DNA of 64,000 nucleotides from Oscillospiraceae bacterium (GTDB taxonomy: Bacteria; Bacillota; Clostridia; Oscillospirales; Ruminococcaceae), in NCBI GenBank assembly GCA_017460835.1, contig JAFUAD010000012.1:62001-126000 (forward strand), in the 5' to 3' direction. Under the pieces are notes generated by a model that saw only the letters and a list, made by a program, of their open reading frames with translations, did no database searches and was not told where the DNA came from. Position numbers and translations under genes: made by a program. This document shows positions 58,298 to 64,000 of the stretch, piece by piece. Position 1 is the first letter of the stretch; every line of letters starts with the position of its first letter.

Positions 58298-58834
58298 ATG
58301 AAAGCATTTGACAAGATTCGTGATTTCTTCGCACCGGAGGAGGATGATTCCTACGAGTCCGAGCCGGTCCGCGAAACCAGAGATGTTCCGCGCAGAGAAA
58401 TGCGGGAGCCCGTCCGCGAGGTTTACCGCGAGCCGCAGGAGCCTGTCATCCGCGAGCGTGAGGTGCGTGAGCCCGCCCGCGAAAGCTACGGCAGACAGGA
58501 TACCGGCTCGTATCAGTCCAAGCGCGACAACAAGGTCGTCAATATTCAGGCAACTGCCCAGCTTCAGGTCGTGCTTGTCAAGCCTGAGGTCTTTACCGAT
58601 GCAAAGCAGATCGCAGATCATCTGATCTCCAAGAAAACCGTTGTCCTGAACCTCGAAACCGCCTCTGCCGAGAACAAGCGCCGCATCATCGACTTCCTCG
58701 TCGGTGTGGCCTATGCAAACGGCGGCAGCCTCAAGCCCGTTGCAAACCTCACCTATATCATCACGCCCTATAATGTCGGATTTATCGGCGAGGATCTTGT
58801 CAATGAGCTCGAAACAAACGGGGTAATCAGCTGA
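58298..58834 (+). CDS. sepF: Cell division protein SepF
   Basis: 178 residues. N-terminal membrane-binding amphipathic helix (MKAFDKIRDFFAPEED), a Glu/Arg-rich linker with repeated REVREP-like units (about 28-70), and the C-terminal SepF fold (VVLVKPEVFTDAKQIADHLISKKTVVLNLE; FLVGVAYANGGSLKPVANLTYIITPYNVG). FtsZ membrane anchor in Firmicutes. AAAGGAG precedes the ATG. Confidence 0.92.
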   Translation: MKAFDKIRDFFAPEEDDSYESEPVRETRDVPRREMREPVREVYREPQEPVIREREVREPARESYGRQDTGSYQSKRDNKVVNIQATAQLQVVLVKPEVFTDAKQIADHLISKKTVVLNLETASAENKRRIIDFLVGVAYANGGSLKPVANLTYIITPYNVGFIGEDLVNELETNGVIS

Positions 58835-58874
58835 ATTTGAAGCTGCATACCGCGAAGGAAGGAGAATGGCTGCT

Positions 58875-59549
58875 ATGATCACAGCAAAAGATATTCAGAA
58901 GAAAAAGTTTGAGAAGGTCAAATTCGGATACAGCCCGGAGGAGGTTGACGAGTTCCTCTCTCAGATCGAGAACGATATCCGCCTGATGCAGCAGGATCTG
59001 GACGATTCCAATGAGAAGGTGCAGCTCCTCGCGGATAAGGTAAGGGAATACAAGGATTCCGAGGAGGATATCAAGAACGCACTGCTCGGCGCACAGAAGC
59101 AGGCGCGTGAGGTCGTCGATCAGGCAAAGGCGCGTGCTGCTGCCATCGAAGCGGAGGCGCAGGCCTCCGTCGAGGCGACCAAGTCGAAGGCGTTGGTCGA
59201 TCAGGAGACCCAGCTCGCCGAGATCAGCGAGAAGCTCGATCAGGAAAACCGCACGCTCGTCGCAACACAGAAGAAGGTCGCTGCCTTCAAGCAGACTCTC
59301 TTTGATCTCTACAAGGAGCATCTGGAGCAGATCTCCCGCCTCCCCGATGAGATCGACGATGACGAGTATGATGATGAATACGACGACGAGTACGATGATG
59401 ACGAATACGAAGACGACGAATATGAGGATGAGGCGGAGGATGACGCGGATGCAGAGGATGCACCCGCAGAGGCCGAAGCAGCGGCTCCCGCAGAGGAGCA
59501 GCCCGCTGCATTCGAGAGCCGCCGTGACGATGCCAGAAGCCGTTTCTGA
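58875..59549 (+). CDS. divIVA: DivIVA-domain protein with acidic Asp/Glu/Tyr tail
   Basis: Binds curved membrane and organises division or polar proteins. 224 residues: ITAKDIQKKKFEKVKFGYSPEEVDEFLSQIE start with the membrane-sensing segment, long coiled coil to about residue 150, then an acidic tail of D/E/Y repeats (DDEYDDEYDDEYDDDEYEDDEYEDE, about 158-185) and an Ala/Glu/Pro stretch. The second ATG (58875) is preferred because AAGGAG abuts the first. Confidence 0.9.
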   Translation: MITAKDIQKKKFEKVKFGYSPEEVDEFLSQIENDIRLMQQDLDDSNEKVQLLADKVREYKDSEEDIKNALLGAQKQAREVVDQAKARAAAIEAEAQASVEATKSKALVDQETQLAEISEKLDQENRTLVATQKKVAAFKQTLFDLYKEHLEQISRLPDEIDDDEYDDEYDDEYDDDEYEDDEYEDEAEDDADAEDAPAEAEAAAPAEEQPAAFESRRDDARSRF

Positions 59550-59577
59550 GACATCGGCGCATTCGTATTGACTCAGA

Positions 59578-59621
59578 AAGGAACTTGCAGCGGCTTCTGC
59601 TGCCGCGCAGGTTCCTTTTTT
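59578..59621 (+). terminator. Intrinsic terminator after divIVA
   Basis: GGAACTTGCAGCGGC pairs with GCCGCGCAGGTTCC (one bulge, one G-U), 7-base loop, then six T. It divides sepF-divIVA from lspA, which may use read-through. Confidence 0.85.
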
Positions 59622-59648
59622 ATGTTTCCGAAAGGAGCGACGAATTTA

Positions 59649-60311
59649 ATGTCCGTTTTGCTGATCTGCGCGGCGGCGGTCGCCGTGCTGGCGGGTGCCG
59701 ATCAGGCGATCAAGCTCTGGGCAATCCGCAATCTCATGGAGCAGCCGGAGCGCACCTTCCTCAAAATCGGCAGCTTTGACTGGATGCACCTGCGCTATCT
59801 CGAAAACAACGGCGCGGCATTCAGCATGCTGAGCGGCTCCCGCGGCTTTTTGATCGTATTTCCGATCATTATGATTACCCTCTGCTTCTATCTCCTGCAC
59901 CGCAAGGGCAGACACCACCGCTATCTCTATCCCGCGCTGACGCTGATCGCAGCGGGCGGCCTCGGCAATCTGATCGACCGCATGTTCCGCGGCGGGCACG
60001 TCGTCGATTATTTCGATTTCCAGCTCTGCAATTTCGCAGTGTTCAATTTTGCGGATGTCTGCGTGACCGTCGGGGTCATTATCATGATCTTCGGGATTCT
60101 GTTTCTGGAGCATGAGCTGCCGGAGGCGAAGAAGCTGAAGGAGGCAAAGCGGCTGCCGTATGCGCGGCTCGCTGCGGATGCACCGCTCGCAGAGGAGCTC
60201 CCGCTCGCCGGAGAGCTGCCCCTTGCCGGGGAATTGCCGGAGGCGGAGCCTGCACCGCTGCGCGCATCATCTGAGATTCTGCCGGAGGAGCCCGACGATG
60301 CCGCAGAATGA
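59649..60311 (+). CDS. lspA: Lipoprotein signal peptidase with C-terminal extension
   Basis: Aspartyl protease of the membrane that removes lipoprotein signal peptides. 220 residues, four helices; catalytic aspartates in GGLGNLIDRMFRGGHVVDY and VFNFADVCVTVG. After the usual end (about residue 160) a 60-residue cytoplasmic extension carries PLAEEL-PLAGEL-PLAGEL-PEAE repeats, not seen in standard LspA. AAAGGAG precedes the ATG at 59649. Overlaps rluD by 14 bases. Confidence 0.93.
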   Translation: MSVLLICAAAVAVLAGADQAIKLWAIRNLMEQPERTFLKIGSFDWMHLRYLENNGAAFSMLSGSRGFLIVFPIIMITLCFYLLHRKGRHHRYLYPALTLIAAGGLGNLIDRMFRGGHVVDYFDFQLCNFAVFNFADVCVTVGVIIMIFGILFLEHELPEAKKLKEAKRLPYARLAADAPLAEELPLAGELPLAGELPEAEPAPLRASSEILPEEPDDAAE

Positions 60312-61212
60312 ACGGCTGCTGACCGTCCCGGAGGAGGATGCCGGAATGCGCGTCGATGCGTGGATTGCGGCGCAGGCAGAGCTGGAGCTTACCCGTTCCG
60401 CGGTGCAGCAGCATCTGGAGCGCGGCAGCATCCTCTGCAACAGCACCACGCCGAAAAAAAATACAAAGCTCCGCGCCGGCGATACCCTTCTGATCACCCT
60501 GCCGGAGCCGGAGCCGCTCGATCTGATTCCCGAAAACCTCCCGCTCGACATTGTCTATGAGGATGACGAGCTGCTGGTCGTCAACAAGCCGAAGGGCATG
60601 GTCGTCCACCCGGCGCCGGGGCATCCCGATCACACGCTGGTCAATGCGCTGCTGTATCACTGCGCGGGCAGGCTCTCCGGCATCAACGGCGTCATCCGCC
60701 CGGGCATCGTCCACCGCATCGACAAGGACACGAGCGGGCTGCTGATCGTCGCAAAGACCGACCGGGCGCATCTCGGGCTCGCGGAGCAGATCGCCGCGCA
60801 TTCCTTCACGCGCGCGTATGAGGCAGTTGTCTGCGGCAGACTGAAGGAGGAATCCGGAATCGTTCATGCGCCGATCGGCAGAGACCCGCGTGACCGGCAG
60901 AGAATGTGCGTGACAGAACATAACGCAAAGGACGCAATTACGCACTATTCGACTATCACGGAGCTTCCGCGCCACACGCATATCCGCTGCGTGCTCGAAA
61001 CCGGCCGAACCCACCAGATTCGCGTCCACATGAAATACATCGGGCACCCGATCTACGGCGACCCGGTCTACGGAAGGCCGGAGAAGGGCATCGAGGGGCA
61101 ATGCCTGCACGCCAAGCAGATCGGCTTTGTCCATCCCGTGACGCAGCAATATCTCGAATTCGACTCCCCGCTCCCCGACTATTTCTGCGCCGTTCTGCGC
61201 GCATTATCCTGA
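60298..61212 (+). CDS. rluD: RluA/RluD-family 23S rRNA pseudouridine synthase
   Basis: 304 residues: N-terminal S4 domain (about 10-75, MRVDAWIAAQAELELTRSAVQQHLERGSI) and catalytic domain with the conserved HRIDKDTSGLLIVAKT containing the catalytic Asp, followed by TGRTHQIRVHMKYIGHPIYGDPVYG. GGAGGAG precedes the ATG at 60298. Overlaps lspA, the normal clostridial order. RluA versus RluD specificity cannot be fixed by sequence alone. Confidence 0.92.
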   Translation: MPQNERLLTVPEEDAGMRVDAWIAAQAELELTRSAVQQHLERGSILCNSTTPKKNTKLRAGDTLLITLPEPEPLDLIPENLPLDIVYEDDELLVVNKPKGMVVHPAPGHPDHTLVNALLYHCAGRLSGINGVIRPGIVHRIDKDTSGLLIVAKTDRAHLGLAEQIAAHSFTRAYEAVVCGRLKEESGIVHAPIGRDPRDRQRMCVTEHNAKDAITHYSTITELPRHTHIRCVLETGRTHQIRVHMKYIGHPIYGDPVYGRPEKGIEGQCLHAKQIGFVHPVTQQYLEFDSPLPDYFCAVLRALS

Positions 61213-61228
61213 AACGGAAGTGAAACGC

Positions 61229-61726
61229 ATGCATTTTGCATATTGCCCGCACTGCGGCAGAAAAACCGCCGAGATGCAGATGGGCGATGACGGCGCCGTG
61301 CCGTACTGCGGCGACTGTCAGATTCCGCTGTTCGATATGTTCAGTACCTGCGTGCTTTCCGTGATCCGGAACCGCGCGGGTCAGATCGCGCTGATCCGGC
61401 AGAGCTACGGGCAGCAGACTTATTTCGTCGGCGTTGCGGGCTATATGAAGCCCGGCGAGACCGCCGAGGAAGCGGCAATCCGCGAGCTGCACGAGGAGAT
61501 CGGCGCCGCCGTTTTGCCGGAGCAGATTCGCTTCGCGTTCAGCCGATGGCATGACCCGAAAGGCCAGCTCATGCTGTGTTTTTGTGCAGATGCAGAGCAG
61601 GCGGAATTCCAATGCTCGCAGGAGGTTTCCGAGGCGAGATGGTTTTCGCCGGAGGAGGCGCTCGCGGCCGTGCGCCCGGGCAGCATCATCGAGCAGTTGG
61701 TGCAATTTGCTGTTTCTTTCGGCTGA
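61229..61726 (+). CDS. Nudix hydrolase with N-terminal zinc ribbon (NudC-like)
   Basis: 165 residues. Zinc ribbon CPHCG...CGDC (residues 6-30) followed by a Nudix domain with box GYMKPGETAEEAAIRELHEEIGA. Zinc ribbon plus Nudix recalls NADH pyrophosphatase NudC, but the NudC signature after the box is not obvious. ATG at 61229 follows GGAAGTG by six bases. Confidence 0.82.
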   Translation: MHFAYCPHCGRKTAEMQMGDDGAVPYCGDCQIPLFDMFSTCVLSVIRNRAGQIALIRQSYGQQTYFVGVAGYMKPGETAEEAAIRELHEEIGAAVLPEQIRFAFSRWHDPKGQLMLCFCADAEQAEFQCSQEVSEARWFSPEEALAAVRPGSIIEQLVQFAVSFG

Positions 61727-61781
61727 ATCGGGCAGAAAAATGGTCATCCTCGAAAATTTAGCGATTCGACGCGTTAAAGCA

Positions 61782-61810
61782 TTGACAAACCGACCAAAAT
61801 GGTGTATAAT
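61782..61810 (+). promoter_or_regulatory. Sigma-A promoter of the DAHP synthase gene
   Basis: TTGACA (61782-61787), 17-base spacer, TATAAT (61805-61810), both perfect. Confidence 0.88.
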
Positions 61811-61867
61811 AAACCACGGACATCACGAAACGGCATAACATCTACAAAAAAAGGAGTTCCTGCAATT

Positions 61868-62899
61868 ATGATGAACATGAGCTTTGAGCGCAAGCTGTCC
61901 ATTCCGATGGAGGTCAAGGAGATGTACCCCGTGACCGCGGAAATGGAGCAGATCGTAGAAAAGCGCTCGATCGAGATCAAAAACATTTTCAGCGGCAAGG
62001 ATGACCGCCTCATCCTGATCATCGGCCCCTGCTCGGCGGACAACCCCGAGGCCGTCATGGATTACCTGAACCGCCTGCGCGCCGTTCAGGAAAAGGTCAA
62101 GGACGAGATCTTCATTATTCCGCGTATTTACACGAATAAACCCCGCACGACCGGCGCGGGCTACAAGGGGCTGCTGCATCAGCCGGACCCCAACGCCAAG
62201 CCGGATATGTTCAAGGGCATCATCGCGACGAGAGAGCTGCACATGCGCGCGCTGAAGGAAACGGGCTTTTCCTGCGCGGATGAGATGCTCTATCCGGAGA
62301 ATCACAAGTATCTCGATGATCTGCTTGCCTATGTCGCGGTCGGCGCGCGCTCTGTTGAGAATCAGGAGCACCGGCTCGTCGCCAGCGGCATCCCGGTTCC
62401 GGTCGGCATGAAGAACCCGACTGCCGGCGATCTTTCCGTCATGATGAACGCGATCACCGCGGCTCAGCACGGCCACACGTTCATTTACCGCGGCTGGGAG
62501 GTTCACTCCACCGGCAACCCCTATGCACACGCGATCATGCGCGGCTATATGAACAAGCACGGGCAGTCTATGCCGAACTACCACTATGAGGATCTGGCAC
62601 ATCTGGCAGAGCTCTATGCTGCGGGCGGATTTGAAAACCCGGCGTGCATCATCGACTGCAACCACGCGAATTCCGGCAAGAATCCGTTTGAGCAGCCGCG
62701 CATTGTCAAGGAGGTGCTTGCGATGCGCAGATATAACAACGACATCAAGAAGCTCGTCAAGGGCTTCATGATCGAGAGCTATATCGAGGACGGCGCACAG
62801 AAGGTTGACGGCGGCTGCTACGGCATGTCGATCACAGACCCGTGCCTCGGCTGGGAGAAGTCCGAGCGCCTGATTCTGGAGCTTGCGGAGACACTGTAA
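61868..62899 (+). CDS. aroF: 3-deoxy-7-phosphoheptulonate synthase (type I, AroG-like)
   Basis: First step of the shikimate pathway, condensing PEP and erythrose 4-phosphate. 343 residues: LIIGPCSADNPEAVMDYLNRL near residue 50, PRIYTNKPRTTGAGYKGL near 88, KNPTAGDLSVMMNAI, DCNHANSGKNPFEQ, and FMIESYIEDGAQKV. Full length of the AroFGH type; no chorismate mutase fusion. AAGGAG precedes the ATG. The feedback amino acid cannot be read with confidence. Confidence 0.94.
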   Translation: MMNMSFERKLSIPMEVKEMYPVTAEMEQIVEKRSIEIKNIFSGKDDRLILIIGPCSADNPEAVMDYLNRLRAVQEKVKDEIFIIPRIYTNKPRTTGAGYKGLLHQPDPNAKPDMFKGIIATRELHMRALKETGFSCADEMLYPENHKYLDDLLAYVAVGARSVENQEHRLVASGIPVPVGMKNPTAGDLSVMMNAITAAQHGHTFIYRGWEVHSTGNPYAHAIMRGYMNKHGQSMPNYHYEDLAHLAELYAAGGFENPACIIDCNHANSGKNPFEQPRIVKEVLAMRRYNNDIKKLVKGFMIESYIEDGAQKVDGGCYGMSITDPCLGWEKSERLILELAETL

Positions 62900-62931
62900 A
62901 TCAACATAATAGATGTATCTCCGATGGATTG

Positions 62932-62991
62932 ATAATGGGGCTCTGCCCCAAACCCCGCTTAAGGGACATTGTCCCTTAAGAATCCCATTAT
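62932..62991. repeat. Compact three-stem palindromic element
   Basis: Outer arms ATAATGGG (62932-62939) and CCCATTAT (62984-62991) enclose two hairpins, GGGGC-TCT-GCCCC (62937-62949) and TTAAGGGAC-ATT-GTCCCTTAA (62959-62979). No T-tract follows, so it is not a usual terminator of the DAHP synthase gene. Looks like a dispersed palindromic repeat. The rest of 62900-63131 has no gene; an AGTTTGC-GCA-GCAAACT hairpin lies near 63051. Confidence 0.6.
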
Positions 62992-63131
62992 GAGAAGAAA
63001 TATAAAAGGTACGCACAATCTATCATTCAACTTATAACAGGATTTCTACAGTTTGCGCAGCAAACTCGACCGCTTTAGCGTGAGAGCCACATTCAAAATC
63101 ATCGCGTAACGATACCTTCTTCAATAAACTG

Positions 63132-63163
63132 AGCTCCCGGTCGCAAATGACCGGGAGCTTTTT
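63132..63163. terminator. Bidirectional terminator between convergent genes
   Basis: Perfect 11-bp stem AGCTCCCGGTC/GACCGGGAGCT with a 6-base loop and five T on the plus side; ends at the stop codon of the DUF2752 gene. Confidence 0.85.
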
Positions 63164-63567
63164 CAGAATTCATAAACATTCCGCAAAACGCCGAATACCA
63201 GCAGCACCGCCAGAAAGACGTAAGAAGTGATGCGGTAAAATTTGCTCTGCGGGGTCAGGAACCGCGGCATCCAGATTAGCTTGACGATCACGCCGATCAC
63301 CAGAACCGGAACCGCGAAAAACAACACCTGATTGCTGTGAAAGCCCTCATGGAGCTCGCCCTTTGAGCAGTGGATCAGCATGGTGCTGATGCCGCAGCCG
63401 GGGCAGCGGTGCCCTGTCACCAGACGAATCGGGCACGGAATCCGCAGACCGATCAGCATGACCTCTAAGTAATACAGCAGCAGAATGCCGCAGACAATGA
63501 GGCAGCGCCTGAGATAGGCCTTCCGGAGCTGAGCTTTATGCTCCCTCTGCGATCTTGTTAAGTTCAC
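63163..63567 (-). CDS. DUF2752 membrane protein
   Basis: 134 residues, basic N-terminus, about three helices. The family core CPIRLVTGHRCPGCGISTM is complete, with paired cysteines in CPGCG. Function unknown; DUF2752 proteins often adjoin small membrane proteins such as DUF4234, as here. The GTG start at 63567 overlaps the upstream gene by 32 bases and lacks a strong ribosome site, so the start is uncertain. Confidence 0.8.
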   Translation of the reverse strand: MNLTRSQREHKAQLRKAYLRRCLIVCGILLLYYLEVMLIGLRIPCPIRLVTGHRCPGCGISTMLIHCSKGELHEGFHSNQVLFFAVPVLVIGVIVKLIWMPRFLTPQSKFYRITSYVFLAVLLVFGVLRNVYEF

Positions 63568-64000
63568 TTTGCATCAGGCAATATCCGACAATGCCGAGGC
63601 CGAAAATCTGGAGCACAAGATACAGAACAGCGTTGCTGCTCTTCGGCAGGCCTCTCGAAACATTGTAGTTGTCGAGAATTTCGCCTCTCTTGTATGCCCA
63701 GTAGTAGCCGTAAATGCCGCAGGTGATCAGCGTCAGCAGAAATGCCATGCCGCCGCTTGTTGCATTCGGATCGCCGGAGACAACATTCGTGTCATCGGTG
63801 AGCTTCACAAACCAGATGATGCCGTAAATACCGCAGGTGACGATCGAGAGAATGATCGCCGTCACGATATCCCGCTTTTCGATCGGGACCGTGCCGCCTG
63901 CACGGTAAACCGGCTGACCCGGATAAACCGGCTGCTGTCCCGGGTAACCCTGCTGAGGATAACCCTGCTGGGGATAGCCCTGCTGCCCCGGATAGCCCTG
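63536..64000 (-). CDS. DUF4234 membrane protein with QGYP-repeat N-terminus (runs off window)
   Basis: The frame stays open to the window edge, so the 5' end is missing. Visible N-terminal part has tandem QGYPQ/QGYPGQ repeats (63900-64000) and then TVPIEKRDIVTAIILSIVTCGIYGIIWFVKLTDDTN, followed by a second, similar helix pair LLTLITCGIYGYYWAYKRGE: the duplicated DUF4234 pattern. A third helix and a polar tail end the protein. Function unknown. Overlaps the DUF2752 gene. Confidence 0.8.
   Translation of the reverse strand, partial: QGYPGQQGYPQQGYPQQGYPGQQPVYPGQPVYRAGGTVPIEKRDIVTAIILSIVTCGIYGIIWFVKLTDDTNVVSGDPNATSGGMAFLLTLITCGIYGYYWAYKRGEILDNYNVSRGLPKSSNAVLYLVLQIFGLGIVGYCLMQSELNKIAEGA

Overview
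The window looks like chromosome from a spore-forming, GC-rich member of the Oscillospiraceae/Ruminococcaceae (Ruminococcus-like Clostridia). Support comes from sporulation genes (spoIIID, ylbJ, yqfC, yqfD, a SpoIIM-like gene, an alpha/beta-type spore protein), clostridial gene order (yqfC-yqfD-phoH-ybeY-era-yqzL-recO; mutS-mutL-miaA-hfq; yggS-sepF-divIVA-lspA-rluD), a CIRCE-controlled hrcA-grpE-dnaK-dnaJ operon, a V-type ATPase, and surface proteins with dockerin-like and cohesin-like modules. The species cannot be named from the sequence alone. Most of the window is housekeeping DNA with many near-consensus sigma-A promoters and clear intrinsic terminators.

Layout. 1-5.3 kb: V-type ATPase operon on the minus strand, cut off within subunit A. 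5.5-11.1 kb: citrate synthase, an SGNH esterase, a LysR regulator, a small Cys4 protein and YlbJ, all minus. 11.2-17.1 kb: plus-strand sporulation, ribosome-maturation and repair cluster ending in a CobW-like GTPase. 17.2-28.6 kb: minus-strand block with a zinc-ribbon membrane protein, the heat-shock operon (interrupted by a MITE-like element between dnaK and grpE), YesL-like and SpoIIM-like membrane proteins, proC, folT under a tetrahydrofolate riboswitch, pfkA and spoIIID.

28.6-36.7 kb is the most interesting part. A seven-gene minus-strand operon starts from a consensus promoter and a compact cobalamin riboswitch with its own terminator. It encodes a small HNH-repeat-like protein, a sorted surface protein resembling DUF4430, a membrane protein that joins an alpha/alpha toroid to a DUF4430 domain (the two domain types of vertebrate intrinsic factor and transcobalamin), a GNAT acetyltransferase and a complete ECF transporter (T, fused A-A', S). 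I read it as a vitamin B12 capture and uptake system. Related hairpin-rich repeat clusters bound the operon on both sides in inverted orientation.

36.7-46.4 kb: tRNA-Thr, a secreted GH25 muramidase with dockerin-like and cohesin-like modules, a spore protein, glyA, a cation/proton antiporter, a Nudix hydrolase, maf and a heterodimeric ABC exporter. 46.5-61.2 kb: miaB, a YlbF-family protein, mutS, a second MITE-like element, mutL, two acetyltransferases, miaA, hfq, then the divisome-linked cluster, lspA and rluD. 61.2-64 kb: a zinc-ribbon Nudix hydrolase, DAHP synthase, a palindromic repeat, and DUF2752 and DUF4234 membrane proteins, the last running off the window.
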